64,000 nt of DNA from Nitrococcus mobilis Nb-231. GTDB lineage: Bacteria > Pseudomonadota > Gammaproteobacteria > Nitrococcales > Nitrococcaceae. The DNA is taken from positions 2,322,023-2,386,022 of the forward strand of contig NZ_CH672427.1 of assembly GCF_000153205.1 (NCBI RefSeq), in the 5' to 3' direction. Numbering within the stretch: the first letter of the stretch is position 1; the number at the start of each line of letters is the position of its first letter. Position numbers and translations under genes: made by a program. This document shows positions 1 through 11,621 of this stretch, in pieces. The notes under the pieces were generated by a model. The model searched no databases. It was not told the DNA's origin and saw nothing but the letters and a program-made list of their open reading frames with translations.

Positions 1-752
1 CCGGCGAGGGTATCGCGTAGCGTGCTCCAACGCTCGCAGATGCCGTGGGCGGCGAGGCAGTGGCGGATGAGCTGGACGAACTGATAGGCGAGCACGGTGA
101 TGAACAGGTGCCCCTCGGCGCGCTCTTCCTTGTGATGGAAGATCGGGCGCAGGCCGAGCTCCGATTTCAGGCTTCGGAAGACCGCCTCAAGGTCGGTGAG
201 CATGATGTAGGTGCGCCACATTGTCTTCTCGTCCCAGCCGGTCTCGTTGCTGCGCAGGCAATAGACGCCCGGCTCGGTGACCAGAGAGCCTTTCACGGGC
301 AGGCGCTGCCAGTGGATCGCACGGGCGCGCTCGCCGCTGTCACCGGCGATCACTTCAATGTGGTAGTGCTGGCCGAGGCCGCGGCTTTTCTCCTTGAGCC
401 GCCCGATGCGCTCCCAGAGCTTGTCGATGCGCTTGGTGGTGCCCCGCCGGCTGAGTCCGGTCGCAAGCTTGTCGAGCCCAGCCTCGAAGCGGTCCATCAG
501 GCGCCCGGCGATCGCTTGCTCCTTGCGCACGCGGCCCTCGGAGCGACAATACAGGCGCACCTCCTGGCCATCAGCCGAGGGCACTTTGAGTAGCTCCACG
601 GCCTGCCCGCCGGCGTTGTCGAGGGTGATGGCCTCTTTAAAATCGACCGCGCGGCGGCGCTCGCGGCTGACCACCAGATAGCGGTAGCCCTGCTCGGCCA
701 GCCAGGCGAGGTTGCAGGCCCTAGACTCCCAGAAGCTGTTTTCTTTGACCAT
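1..752 (-). pseudogene. IS1634-type transposase, C-terminal remnant, cut by window edge
   Basis: Reading the minus strand from 752 down to 1 gives one open frame with the hallmarks of IS1634-family DDE transposases: GYRYLVVSRER near the start, PGVYCLRSNETGW in the middle and TDLEAVFRSLKSELGLRP followed by an HHKE segment. The frame is preceded by an in-frame TAA at 759-761. The first ten residues after the ATG at 750-752 do not resemble the family, so the 5' half is missing. The rest continues past base 1. It lies downstream of ftsX on the same strand. I see no terminal inverted repeat at the broken end. Confidence 0.85.
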
Positions 753-859
753 CCGATATTAGATGGGGGCAGTGGATAAGAACTCAAGGGCCATTGAGCA
801 GAGGTCGATGCAGTTGGCTGTACTGCTACATCCGGGCCGGGTTGCTATAAGGAGGCGCG

Positions 860-1801
860 TTAGCGTGGCTCGAGCGCCGTCAAGTGCCGGCCCACGGCTA
901 GCCGCGAGCCAACCAAGCCCAAAAACGCCCCGCAACCGAGCAGGGTGAGTCCACCGGAGAAGCCGATTCCGGCCAGCTCAAAGCGACTGCCATAGAGACT
1001 CGCCAGGTGGCTGACCGGCCCGGCCAGCAACAATCGGCCCGTTTCTACCAGCAGACAGGCGAGTAGCCCGCCCGCTAGCCCGTGCCATAAACCCGAGTAA
1101 AGGAAAGGACGGCGAACGAAGGCATCGGTGGCGCCGATCAGTTTGACGATAATGATTTCATCACGGCGGTTTTCGATGTCGAGTCGGATGGTGTTGCCCA
1201 CCACCAATATGACCGTGATACCGAGCAGTGCGGCCACGACCCATGTGCCGCGCTCGAACAGATAAAGGATAGCGTGTAGGCGCCGCAGCCAATCTCGATC
1301 CATGCGGATGCGCGCAACGCTCGGTAAGGCGGCCAACTCGTCGATGAGCGAATCCACCTGCGCGGGCGTCAGCGCGCCGCTCGGCTCCACCTCGATGACG
1401 GGCGGCAACGGATTGCTTGGCAGCAGTGCTAGCGCTTGGCGGAATCCCGAGAGCTCGCGAAGCTCCTCCAAGCCTTGCTCCGGGGTGATGATCCGCGCGT
1501 GAATGACGCCGTTGCGAGTGCCAATCTGCTGCGCGAGCAGCGCCACTTGCTTGGTATCCAGATCACGTTTGAGAAACAACGAGGCGTGCGGCTGTCCTTG
1601 CCAGCCACTGGTCAATGTCTGGATGTTATCCAACAGCAAAAGGAAGGCGGCCGGCAATGCGAGTGCGATGCCGATCACGCCGGCCGTCATCAGGCTTGGT
1701 ACTCGGTTGCGGGTAAATGCTCCCAGTGAGCCCACCAGAGCCCGTGCGTGCTGCTCGAGCCAGGTTTTGAGAAACCGGCGCCAGCGGCCATGTGGCTTCA
1801 T
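860..1801 (-). CDS. ftsX: Cell division protein FtsX
   Basis: Permease-like partner of FtsE in the inner-membrane FtsEX complex, which in gammaproteobacteria couples the divisome to activation of peptidoglycan amidases. From the ATG at 1799-1801 the protein is 313 aa: a short cytoplasmic N-terminus, a first membrane helix at about 36-58 (AGVIGIALALPAAFLLLL), a periplasmic loop, then three helices near 185-205, 235-255 and 285-305, the four-helix FtsX plan. The start is placed eight bases after the ftsE stop. An upstream in-frame start at 1840 would overlap ftsE by 32 bases and is less likely. Last gene of ftsYEX; the rpoH that often follows is not there, an IS remnant is. Confidence 0.93.
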   Translation of the reverse strand: MKPHGRWRRFLKTWLEQHARALVGSLGAFTRNRVPSLMTAGVIGIALALPAAFLLLLDNIQTLTSGWQGQPHASLFLKRDLDTKQVALLAQQIGTRNGVIHARIITPEQGLEELRELSGFRQALALLPSNPLPPVIEVEPSGALTPAQVDSLIDELAALPSVARIRMDRDWLRRLHAILYLFERGTWVVAALLGITVILVVGNTIRLDIENRRDEIIIVKLIGATDAFVRRPFLYSGLWHGLAGGLLACLLVETGRLLLAGPVSHLASLYGSRFELAGIGFSGGLTLLGCGAFLGLVGSRLAVGRHLTALEPR

Positions 1802-1808
1802 CGGCGCC

Positions 1809-2489
1809 TCAGATCTCCTGGCGCTGGCCCAGACCGTCATCGATCAGCTTTCCATCGGCCAGGGTCAGGCGTCGATGTCCCAGGCGGTTAATCAAAGTCA
1901 CGTCATGGCTGGCGATCATCATGGTGGCGCCCAGTTCGTTGAACTGCTCGAACAGCCGCATGATCTCTCCCGAAAGAGCTGGATCGAGGTTGCCCGTGGG
2001 TTCGTCGGCCAAAAGAATAGGCGGGCGAGCAACCACCGCGCGCGCGATACCGACGCGTTGTTGTTCACCGCTGGAGAGCGTGACCGGATAGTGACGCTCC
2101 TTATCTAGCAATCCTACCTTATCGAGCGCGGCGCGAACGCGGCGGCCGATTTCTCTGTAAGGCGTCCCGGCGATGATCAGCGGCAGGGCCACATTATCGA
2201 ACACCAGGCGATCATAGAGCAGACGGTGGTCTTGAAAAATCATCCCGATGCCGCGGCGCAGTAGTGGGATGCGCCGGCGCGGCAAGCGCGCCAGACTCAT
2301 GCTGGCTATGAAAATCTGCCCCCGTGTCGGTCGCTCCAGCAGTGGAATCAGTCGCAGCAACGTGCTTTTGCCGGCGCCTGAGTGCCCGGTTACGAAAACC
2401 AGTTCACCGCGGTTGATGTGCAGCGAGATGTTAGATAGAGCTTCTTTGCCGCCAGGGTAGCGCTTGCCGACCCCTTGCAATCGGATCAT
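1809..2489 (-). CDS. ftsE: Cell division ATP-binding protein FtsE
   Basis: ABC-type ATPase of the FtsEX complex, 226 aa, the normal length. Visible motifs are Walker A GHSGAGKSTLLRL at about 36-48, the signature LSSGEQQRVGIARA near 138-151 and Walker B ILLADEPTG, followed by the switch histidine in ASHD. Its ATG overlaps the ftsY stop by four bases (2486-2489), so the two are translationally coupled, and ftsX follows after a short gap. The role at the division septum is known for the family, not tested here. Confidence 0.96.
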   Translation of the reverse strand: MIRLQGVGKRYPGGKEALSNISLHINRGELVFVTGHSGAGKSTLLRLIPLLERPTRGQIFIASMSLARLPRRRIPLLRRGIGMIFQDHRLLYDRLVFDNVALPLIIAGTPYREIGRRVRAALDKVGLLDKERHYPVTLSSGEQQRVGIARAVVARPPILLADEPTGNLDPALSGEIMRLFEQFNELGATMMIASHDVTLINRLGHRRLTLADGKLIDDGLGQRQEI

Positions 2490-3559
2490 TCAGCTGCGCT
2501 CTCCTGCGCCGGCGCGGCGAGCAGGGCATCGACGAACTCCTCAGCGGTGAACGGGCGCAGGTCCTCGAGTTGCTCGCCCACGCCGATGCATCGAATGGGC
2601 AGACCGAGCTGTTGGGCAATGGCAAAAATCACACCGCCTTTGGCGGTGCCGTCGAGTTTGGTGAGGGCGATGCCGGTCACCCCCACTGCCGCATGGAACT
2701 GGCGGGCCTGCGCCAGCGCATTCTGGCCCGTGCTGGCATCTACGACCAGTAACACCTCGTGAGGTGCGGAACTATCCTGTTTGCTCAGGACACGCTTTAT
2801 TTTTTTGAGCTCCTCCATGAGGTTGCTCTGCGTGTGTAGGCGTCCGGCGGTGTCAGCGATCAACACATCGATGCCCCGGGCAAACGCGGCCTGGTGGGCG
2901 TCATAGATCACCGAGGCGGCATCCGAACCGGTGGGTTGGGCAATGACCGGAATGTCGCCGCGCTCGCCCCAGATCTTGAGCTGCTCGACGGCGGCCGCTC
3001 GGAATGTGTCGCCGGCGGCGAGCATCACCTCGTAGCCATTATCCTGTAGGCGCCGTCCAAGTTTGCCGATGGTCGTGGTCTTACCCACGCCGTTGACACC
3101 GACGGTGAGCATCACGTAAGGGTGAGTGTCGATGACCAGCGCTTGTGTGCATGGTGCCAGGATTGCGATCATTTCGTCGCGCAACGCGTTTTGCAGGGCC
3201 ATCGCATCGGCGAGCTGATTGCGCTTTAGCCGCTCGGTGAGGTTATCGACGATGCATTGGGTCGCCTCGACGCCGACATCGGCCATGAGCAGCAGCGTTT
3301 CCAACTCCTCAAGCAGTTCCTCATCGATGGCTTTGCGGCCGAGGAATAGTGAGGAGAATCCGCTGCCGGTCTTGCGCAGCCCCGAATGTAGACGGATGAG
3401 CCAGCCGGTGCGCGGCGCGCCTTCCTCCTGAATCGTACGGCTCGGTTCAGCCGGCTCGCTCGCCTCAGGCGCTTCACCCCGTTCCGGCATCGACTCGGTG
3501 CTTTCAGCCGATTCGGTGGCGCGATCTTTCCTGTGTTTCTTACGACGAAAACTCAGCAT
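2486..3559 (-). CDS. ftsY: Signal recognition particle receptor FtsY
   Basis: GTPase that receives SRP-ribosome complexes at the inner membrane. The 357-aa protein starts MLSFRRKKHRK at 3557-3559. It has an acidic, Glu/Ser-rich N-terminal A domain (to about residue 65), then the NG domain: G1 GVNGVGKTTTIGKL, DTFRAAAVEQL, DTAGRLHTQSNL and TKLDGTAKGG. The frame is open further upstream, but that part overlaps the divergent peptidase gene and looks nothing like FtsY. About 85 bases separate it from that gene, which is transcribed away from it, so both promoters should lie in 3560-3640. Confidence 0.95.
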   Translation of the reverse strand: MLSFRRKKHRKDRATESAESTESMPERGEAPEASEPAEPSRTIQEEGAPRTGWLIRLHSGLRKTGSGFSSLFLGRKAIDEELLEELETLLLMADVGVEATQCIVDNLTERLKRNQLADAMALQNALRDEMIAILAPCTQALVIDTHPYVMLTVGVNGVGKTTTIGKLGRRLQDNGYEVMLAAGDTFRAAAVEQLKIWGERGDIPVIAQPTGSDAASVIYDAHQAAFARGIDVLIADTAGRLHTQSNLMEELKKIKRVLSKQDSSAPHEVLLVVDASTGQNALAQARQFHAAVGVTGIALTKLDGTAKGGVIFAIAQQLGLPIRCIGVGEQLEDLRPFTAEEFVDALLAAPAQESAAE

Positions 3560-3644
3560 GGAATTCAACGTTACTGGCTGTCCCCAAGGAGAATGGTATC
3601 CTACCACTCCTTTTGCTGCGCCGAAGGGAATAGGGCGAGTGATT

Positions 3645-5048
3645 ATGACCAGAACGGCCATTGTTATGCTACTCACGGGTCTGCTGTTATACAGCACCGT
3701 ATGCGCCAGCGCCGACGACTCCGCACCCAGTACCGAGCAATGGCCGGTTAGCGAGTACCGGCTCGACAATGGAATGCGCGTCATCGTTCGAGAAGACCAC
3801 CGGGCGCCAGTGGTTGTCTCGCAAGTATGGTACCGCGTGGGGTCGGGCTACGAGCGGCTTGGCCGCACGGGTATCTCGCACCTGCTCGAGCATATGATGT
3901 TTAAAGGCACCGCGAAGCATCCGCCCGGAGAGTTGCTGCGCATAATCGCTCGCAACGGTGGACGCCAAAACGCTTTCACTGGGCGGGATTTCACGGTTTA
4001 TTTTCAGCAACTGGCAGCGGACCGGCTCGAGATCGCTTTTCGGCTCGAGGCCGACCGGATGCAGAATCTGATTTTGGATGCGCAAGAGCTGGCCAAAGAG
4101 CGCCAAGTGGTCATGGAAGAGCGGCGCATGCGCGTCACGGATCAGCCTAGAAGCCATTTCGGCGAGCACTTCAACACCATCGCTTACCCGGCAAGCCCCT
4201 ATGCGTGGCCCGGTCTCGGCTGGCAAGCGGACCTCGAGGCCATCACCCTAGCAGAGCTGCGAGGCTGGTACGCTCGGTGGTACGCTCCGGGCAACGCCCT
4301 GCTGGTGGTCGTCGGGGATGTACAGCCAGAGCATGTGCTGCGTCTTGCCAAAGCGGCTTTCGGCAAGGTGCCGGCGCGCGCTACGACGCATCCGCATCGC
4401 GAAAATTATCTTCAAGCGCCTGGTGAACGGCGCCTCGTCATGCACAGCAAGGAGGCCAAGGTGCCCTATGTGCTACTGGGCTACCAGGTGCCTTCGGTGG
4501 CGACCGCCCAGGAGCGCGACGAGATTTACGCGCTTATGGTGCTGGCGAGTATTCTCGATGGTGGCAAGGGGGCGAGACTGTCCCAAGAGCTGGTGCGGGA
4601 TCGGCGCATTGCGGCCTCGGCCGGTGCCGGTTACAGCGCGGTCGCACGATTGGATTCGTTGTTCGTGCTTGACGCCGTGCCCAGCGACGCTGAGGTCGCC
4701 ATCGACTCTCTAGTAAAGGCGCTGCGCGAGCAGGTGCAGCGCCTGCAAAGTGAGCCGGTGGATACCGAGACACTCGAGCGGGCGAAAAATTTGCTGCTTG
4801 CGGATCACCTTTATGAGCTTGACTCCATGTTCTATCAAGCCATGCAGATCGGCATGCTGGAGACGGCCGGGGTCGATTGGCGCATGCTTGAGGTCTACCC
4901 TGGCAAAATCCGTGCGGTGAGCGCCGCAAGCGTACAGGCGGTTGCCCGTAAGTATCTGATACCCAGTCGATTGACGGTAGGCACCCTATTGCCGCAGACG
5001 CCGCCCGATGACGACGCGCAGACGGGCAACGGGGAGGGACGGTCGTGA
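3645..5048 (+). CDS. M16 family zinc metallopeptidase, active subunit, secreted
   Basis: Pitrilysin-type (M16) peptidase of 467 aa. Residues 1-23 form a signal peptide (MLLTGLLLYSTVCASA), so the enzyme should act in the periplasm. The inverted zinc motif HLLEH is at residues 79-83, with a downstream glutamate region (ERQVVMEERRMR) expected to supply the third ligand. The start could also be the GTG at 3639 two codons upstream; an AGGG lies 9 bases before the ATG. Its stop overlaps the GTG start of a second M16 gene lacking the zinc motif, the common pairing of an active and an inactive half. Substrate unknown. Confidence 0.9.
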   Translation: MTRTAIVMLLTGLLLYSTVCASADDSAPSTEQWPVSEYRLDNGMRVIVREDHRAPVVVSQVWYRVGSGYERLGRTGISHLLEHMMFKGTAKHPPGELLRIIARNGGRQNAFTGRDFTVYFQQLAADRLEIAFRLEADRMQNLILDAQELAKERQVVMEERRMRVTDQPRSHFGEHFNTIAYPASPYAWPGLGWQADLEAITLAELRGWYARWYAPGNALLVVVGDVQPEHVLRLAKAAFGKVPARATTHPHRENYLQAPGERRLVMHSKEAKVPYVLLGYQVPSVATAQERDEIYALMVLASILDGGKGARLSQELVRDRRIAASAGAGYSAVARLDSLFVLDAVPSDAEVAIDSLVKALREQVQRLQSEPVDTETLERAKNLLLADHLYELDSMFYQAMQIGMLETAGVDWRMLEVYPGKIRAVSAASVQAVARKYLIPSRLTVGTLLPQTPPDDDAQTGNGEGRS

Positions 5049-6376
5049 AGGCGCGATTCATCATACTGGTGCTTTGCGGGTTACTTGCGTTGCCTGCGGC
5101 GCGTGCGGCGATGCCGGAGATCCAACATTGGACTACGGCGAGCGGTACCCGGGTGTATTTCGTTGCGACCTCCGTGCTGCCGATCGTGGACCTGAGTCTG
5201 GTCTTCGACGCCGGTGCCGCGCGCGATGGGAATAAATCGGGTCTTGCGGCGCTTACCAGCCGGCTGCTTACGGATGGCACTGCAGAACTCGACGCCGGGG
5301 CGATTGCGCGGCGCTTCGAGCGTTACGGCGCACGGGTGGCGACGGATAACAGCCGTGATACGGCCCGACTCACCGTGCGGAGCCTGAGTGCATCGGAGAA
5401 TTTGCAGCCCACACTCGATCATCTCATCGAGGTGCTCAGTAACCCGACTTTCCCCGCCGCAGCGCTCGAGCGACGTCGCGCGCAGGCGCTGGTCGGCCTA
5501 CGTCAGGCACAGCAGAACCCGGGCCGCGTTGCCGAGCGCGCTTTCGCTCAGGCGCTTTTCGGTGATCACCCCTACGCCAATCTGTCGCAGGGCAATATCA
5601 GTGGCGTGCAAGCCGTTACCCGGGACGATGTGCAGGCCTTCCACGACCGCTACTACGTCGCTGCCAATGCGATCATCGCGATCGTCGGCGATTTGCAACG
5701 CCCGCAAGCCGAATCCATTGCCACGCGGTTGGCGCAGGCGCTAAAGCCGGGCTCGGCCGCGCCCGCATTGCCGCCCGTGCCGGATCTAAAAAGGGCTAAA
5801 ATCGTCCGTCGCTCGTTCGATTCCTCCCAGACGCACATTCTAATAGGCGCGCCCGCGATTTCCCGTACCAATTCCCACTACATACCGCTCTATGTCGCCA
5901 ACCACGTGCTTGGCGGCAGTGGCTTGGTTTCAGTGCTCGCTGATGAAATGCGCGCGCAACGCGGCCTCTCCTATAGCACTTCCAGCACTCTGATAACCGC
6001 TGCGCAGCGGGGTTGGTTCGAGCTTGCGAGCTCGGTGCGCAACGACAAACTCGACGAGAGCTTGCAGGTATTACGAAACATCCTCCAGCGCTACGCGGCT
6101 TCCGGTCCGAGTCGGCAGCGACTGGAGGCGGCGAAGCGTAACATTACCGGTAGTTTCCCGTTGCGACTGGACAGCAACCAGGACATTCTCGCTCATATAG
6201 TTATGATCGGCTTCTATGGGCTGCCCTTGGATTATTTACAAACCTTCCCGAAGCGAGTGGAGGCCGTATCGCAGCCGCAAACGCGGCAAGCGTTCCAAGC
6301 GCATGTCGATCCCTCGCATATGGTGACGGTGCTGGTGGGGCCGAAGGCGGTGATTGGTGATGTATCGACTGATTGA
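5045..6376 (+). CDS. M16 family peptidase-like protein, non-catalytic partner
   Basis: A 443-aa M16-fold protein with a signal peptide (LCGLLALPAARA) and a GTG start that overlaps the previous stop by four bases. Where the active partner has HxxEH, this protein reads GAARDGNKSGLAALTSRLL, with no zinc ligands. It does keep the R/Y region of the second M16 domain (RGLSYSTSS at about 310). By family precedent it would form a heterodimer with the upstream subunit and help hold the substrate. No other function is supported by the sequence. Confidence 0.87.
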   Translation: MKARFIILVLCGLLALPAARAAMPEIQHWTTASGTRVYFVATSVLPIVDLSLVFDAGAARDGNKSGLAALTSRLLTDGTAELDAGAIARRFERYGARVATDNSRDTARLTVRSLSASENLQPTLDHLIEVLSNPTFPAAALERRRAQALVGLRQAQQNPGRVAERAFAQALFGDHPYANLSQGNISGVQAVTRDDVQAFHDRYYVAANAIIAIVGDLQRPQAESIATRLAQALKPGSAAPALPPVPDLKRAKIVRRSFDSSQTHILIGAPAISRTNSHYIPLYVANHVLGGSGLVSVLADEMRAQRGLSYSTSSTLITAAQRGWFELASSVRNDKLDESLQVLRNILQRYAASGPSRQRLEAAKRNITGSFPLRLDSNQDILAHIVMIGFYGLPLDYLQTFPKRVEAVSQPQTRQAFQAHVDPSHMVTVLVGPKAVIGDVSTD

Positions 6377-6384
6377 CGAACATC

Positions 6385-6969
6385 ATGCCAGGTCAAAACC
6401 AGCTGCGTATCATTGGTGGGCGATGGCGGCGCCGCTGGCTGCGTTTTACTGCGATCGCGGAGCTGCGACCGACTCCCGATGCGGTGCGCGAGACGCTCTT
6501 CAACTGGCTGCAATTCTCCGTAGAAGGTACGCGCTGTTTGGACCTGTTTGCCGGCAGCGGTGCCTTGGGACTGGAAGCCGTCTCGCGCGGGGCGCGTCAA
6601 GCCGTGCTCGTGGAGCGCTCGCAAGTCGTAGTCCGATCCTTGTTGGCGAATGTGGATCGATTGCAGGCGGGCAGCGTGGTGCGAGTGATCCACGCTGAAG
6701 CACAACGGTTCCTGGCCGGTAAGCCGGAGCCTTTCGATCTGGTGTTCCTTGATCCTCCGTTCAAATCCATGCTTGCTGAGCGGGTTTGTCGGCAACTTGA
6801 CTCAGGCGGATGGCTTACCGATGGTGCCTTGATCTATCTGGAAACGGATAGTCATTGCTCATTGGGTGAGTTGCCAAGTAACTGGCGACCCCTGCGCGCC
6901 GGAGTCGCTGGAGCGGTGTGCTATCGTCTGCTGCGATACGAAGCGGCGGCGCTCGCCGGGGATGATTAA
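6385..6969 (+). CDS. rsmD: 16S rRNA (guanine-966-N2) methyltransferase RsmD
   Basis: SAM-dependent methyltransferase of 194 aa that modifies G966 of 16S rRNA during 30S assembly. Motifs: LRIIGGRWRRR at the N-terminus, RPTPDAVRETLFNWL, SAM motif I LDLFAGSGALGLEA and the catalytic FLDPPF. The ATG at 6385 is chosen because it gives the usual MxxNQLRIIGG beginning; a TTG at 6373 is also in frame but overlaps the preceding stop. It is followed three bases later by coaD, a very common pair in gammaproteobacteria. Confidence 0.95.
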   Translation: MPGQNQLRIIGGRWRRRWLRFTAIAELRPTPDAVRETLFNWLQFSVEGTRCLDLFAGSGALGLEAVSRGARQAVLVERSQVVVRSLLANVDRLQAGSVVRVIHAEAQRFLAGKPEPFDLVFLDPPFKSMLAERVCRQLDSGGWLTDGALIYLETDSHCSLGELPSNWRPLRAGVAGAVCYRLLRYEAAALAGDD

Positions 6970-7464
<495 letters not shown>

Positions 7465-7511
7465 CCGGTGCCTTGGCGTCGGATCGCTGAAACGGCACAG
7501 GGTGGGTAATC

Positions 7512-9233
7512 ATGGTTCAAACGCAGCAGCGGTGGCTGATTTTTGTTTTTGTTAGCGCTGTTCTGAGCTCCTCGGGCAGCCTGAGCCTGGCGGCAACGGG
7601 GCCGGGGCGGGCGGCCGTGGCGAGCGCGCACCCCTTGGCGACCCAGGCCGCGCTCGAGGTATTGAGTAAGGGCGGTAACGCCTTTGATGCCGCAGTTGCG
7701 GCGAGCGCTGCGCTGGCTGTGGTGGAGCCGGCCAGTTCGGGTCTGGGAGGTGGCGGCTTCTGGCTGCTGCACGTTGCCGCCAGCGGGCGCGATATCATGG
7801 TGGACGGCCGCGAACGCGCCCCGTTGGCAGCTACTCGGGACATGTATCTAGGCTCTGATGGGAAGGTCAAGGCTCACCTGTCCCTGGATGGGCCCCTGGC
7901 GGCCGCGATCCCGGGTGAGCCGGCGGCATTGGTCCACATCGCCGAGCACTACGGTCGGTTACCGCTCGCGGAGAGTCTGCGACCAGCGATTCGCTATGCA
8001 CGGCAAGGTTTTGCGGTCGACGCACATTATTACCGGCTCGCGCAGTTTCGACAGCCGGTGCTCAAACGCTATCGAGCAGCGGCGGCGGTATTCCTGCAGG
8101 CTGGGGGCGTACCGAAAGTCGGCTGGATGCTGCGCCAACCTGATCTCGCTGTTACGCTGGGGGCCCTCGCCGAGGCCGGCCGAGCCGGTTTCTACGAGGG
8201 CGAGATCGCGCGTCGTTTAGTCAGGGCGGTACGCGCAGCCGGTGGGATCTGGTCGCTCGAAGACCTCAAGCAATACCGGGTGGTCGAGCGTGAGCCGGTC
8301 CGCCTACGGTATCGTGGGTTGAACGTCGTCACGGCCGCATTGCCCTCGGCCGGTGGGCTACAGCTTGCCATCATGCTCAACATCCTGGCGGGCTACGATC
8401 TCGGCTCGCTCGATAAGGCCCACCGTATCCATTTGGTGGTGGAGGCCATGCGCCGTTCCTATCGAACGCGGGCCCGCTATCTTGGTGATCCTGACTTTGT
8501 CGCCGTCCCGCGCCGGCGTCTGGCCTCGGCGGCCTACGCTTCGGCATTGCGGCAGGGGATCGAGTTGAACCACGCTACGCGTAGCACCGCGCTTGGTGAG
8601 CTCAGCGATCCGCCGGGTCAAGGCGCGGACACCACCCATTTCTCCATAATCGATGCCGCGGGCAATCGCGTATCGGCCACGCTGTCGATCAATTATCCGT
8701 TCGGCAGCGGTTTTGTCGCCGCCGGTACCGGGGTCGTACTCAATGATGAAATGGATGACTTTGCTACCCATCCCGGTGAGTCGAACGTTTATGGTTTGGT
8801 CGGGGGGGAAGCCAATGCCATAGCACCGGGCAAGCGGCCGTTGTCCAGCATGAGCCCAGCGTTCGTTGAAACCCCGCAGCGGATAGGGGTGCTGGGTACG
8901 CCCGGGGGCAGCCGCATCGTGAGCATGGTGCTGTTGGGCATTTTGGGGTTTGCCGACGGGCAGCCGCCAGCGGTTTGGGTTTCTCGGGCGCGTTACCATC
9001 ACCAGTATTTGCCCGATGCCATCCAATACGAGCCGGATGCGTTCGGCGCCCAGCTGCGCGAGCGCCTCGCCGCCATGGGGCATCGCTTCGAGCCACTCAC
9101 GCAGGACTACGGCAACATGCAAGCCATTCTCTGGGAGCGCCGCGGCAATAGGCTGCAGGCCGCTTCGGATCCGCGCGGCAACGGCTCGGCCCGGGTGACG
9201 AACCGGCCCGCCACGATTATGCCAGGCGATTGA
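7512..9233 (+). CDS. ggt: Gamma-glutamyltransferase (glutathione hydrolase)
   Basis: Periplasmic N-terminal-nucleophile hydrolase that cleaves the gamma-glutamyl bond of glutathione. The 573-aa precursor has a signal peptide to about residue 28 (FVFVSAVLSSSGSLSLA). The autoprocessing site is GADTTHFS, with Thr374 expected to become the N-terminus of the small subunit and the nucleophile. Downstream are NDEMDDF and the oxyanion segment PLSSMSP, then GTPGGSR. All catalytic landmarks are present, so it should mature into two subunits. It is followed by a bidirectional terminator facing groEL. Confidence 0.95.
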   Translation: MVQTQQRWLIFVFVSAVLSSSGSLSLAATGPGRAAVASAHPLATQAALEVLSKGGNAFDAAVAASAALAVVEPASSGLGGGGFWLLHVAASGRDIMVDGRERAPLAATRDMYLGSDGKVKAHLSLDGPLAAAIPGEPAALVHIAEHYGRLPLAESLRPAIRYARQGFAVDAHYYRLAQFRQPVLKRYRAAAAVFLQAGGVPKVGWMLRQPDLAVTLGALAEAGRAGFYEGEIARRLVRAVRAAGGIWSLEDLKQYRVVEREPVRLRYRGLNVVTAALPSAGGLQLAIMLNILAGYDLGSLDKAHRIHLVVEAMRRSYRTRARYLGDPDFVAVPRRRLASAAYASALRQGIELNHATRSTALGELSDPPGQGADTTHFSIIDAAGNRVSATLSINYPFGSGFVAAGTGVVLNDEMDDFATHPGESNVYGLVGGEANAIAPGKRPLSSMSPAFVETPQRIGVLGTPGGSRIVSMVLLGILGFADGQPPAVWVSRARYHHQYLPDAIQYEPDAFGAQLRERLAAMGHRFEPLTQDYGNMQAILWERRGNRLQAASDPRGNGSARVTNRPATIMPGD

Positions 9234-9323
9234 CCGATCCTGCTGAAAGCGTCTCGACCGCGCAGCCTTTGTGCACATACTCGTCAAGGCGAGGGTGGTT
9301 TCGTGTCGAGCCAATCAGACGAA

Positions 9324-9353
9324 TAAAAAAGCCCCGCCACTGGCGGGGCTTTT
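9324..9353. terminator. Bidirectional intrinsic terminator between ggt and groL
   Basis: An 8-bp perfect stem, GCCCCGCC (9331-9338) with GGCGGGGC (9342-9349) and a 3-base loop, is flanked by AAAAAA on the left and TTTT on the right. It can therefore end transcripts of the convergent ggt (plus) and groL (minus) genes. Confidence 0.9.
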
Positions 9354-9383
9354 GGCCGGTATTACATTGGCCGGTTGGGTGGG

Positions 9384-11060
<1,677 letters not shown>

Positions 11061-11101
11061 TTAACTAAACTGTTCTTGGGAGCCTTCGTGACGTTTTGCG
11101 A

Positions 11102-11392
11102 TCAGTCTTCGACCACGGCCATGACATCGTCCTCGCGCATCACGAGGAGATCTTCATCGCCGATTTTGACCTCGGTGCCGGCAAATTTGCCGAACAACAC
11201 CTGGTCGCCGACCGTGACGTCCAGCGGCCGTATCTCGCCATTGTCGAGCTGCTTGCCGTTGCCGACGGCGATGATCTCACCGCGGATCGGCTTCTCGGCC
11301 GCAGTATCGGGGATAACGATGCCCCCCGGCGAGGTCCGCTCCTCCTCCAGGCGCTTTATGACCACTCGATCATGCAAGGGGCGTAGTTTCAT
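11102..11392 (-). CDS. groS: Co-chaperonin GroES
   Basis: 10-kDa lid of the GroEL chamber, 96 aa. It starts [14 protein letters not shown] and contains the mobile-loop segment [17 protein letters not shown] and the beta-barrel motif [15 protein letters not shown], all standard. AGGGAG lies seven bases before the ATG. It is the first gene of the groESL operon, 58 bases downstream of a perfect CIRCE element, so HrcA-type heat-shock control is expected. Confidence 0.98.
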   Translation of the reverse strand: MKLRPLHDRVVIKRLEEERTSPGGIVIPDTAAEKPIRGEIIAVGNGKQLDNGEIRPLDVTVGDQVLFGKFAGTEVKIGDEDLLVMREDDVMAVVED

Positions 11393-11621
11393 CGAGCCTT
11401 ACTCCCTATTAAAATGTATCAAGCAAGTGTTCCATAGTGATCGGCGATTATTAGCACTCACCGATAGTGAGTGCTAATAATAATCCCCATGGCGCGTCAG
11501 TCAATAGTCTGATGGCCAGCCGATCATCCTTTCTTGGCGCTGCCGGCGATCTAGGGATAGGGATGGCAGGGTCAAAATTCAACGCTTAGTCGGCCAGTGC
11601 GTCGAGAAAATCGAAGGTGTA
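11393..11621. other. Divergent intergenic region groES / cutA
   Basis: This 229-base region contains the groESL promoter and CIRCE and, on the other strand, must carry the promoter of cutA-dsbD-tlpA. Beyond CIRCE I could not assign -35 and -10 boxes with confidence. Confidence 0.5.
11451..11477 (-). promoter_or_regulatory. CIRCE operator (HrcA binding site) of groESL
   Basis: Perfect inverted repeat TTAGCACTC, nine-base spacer, GAGTGCTAA, exactly the CIRCE consensus. It lies 59 bases before the groES start on the transcribed strand. HrcA repression of groESL in non-stressed cells is inferred; hrcA itself is not in the window. Confidence 0.95.
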
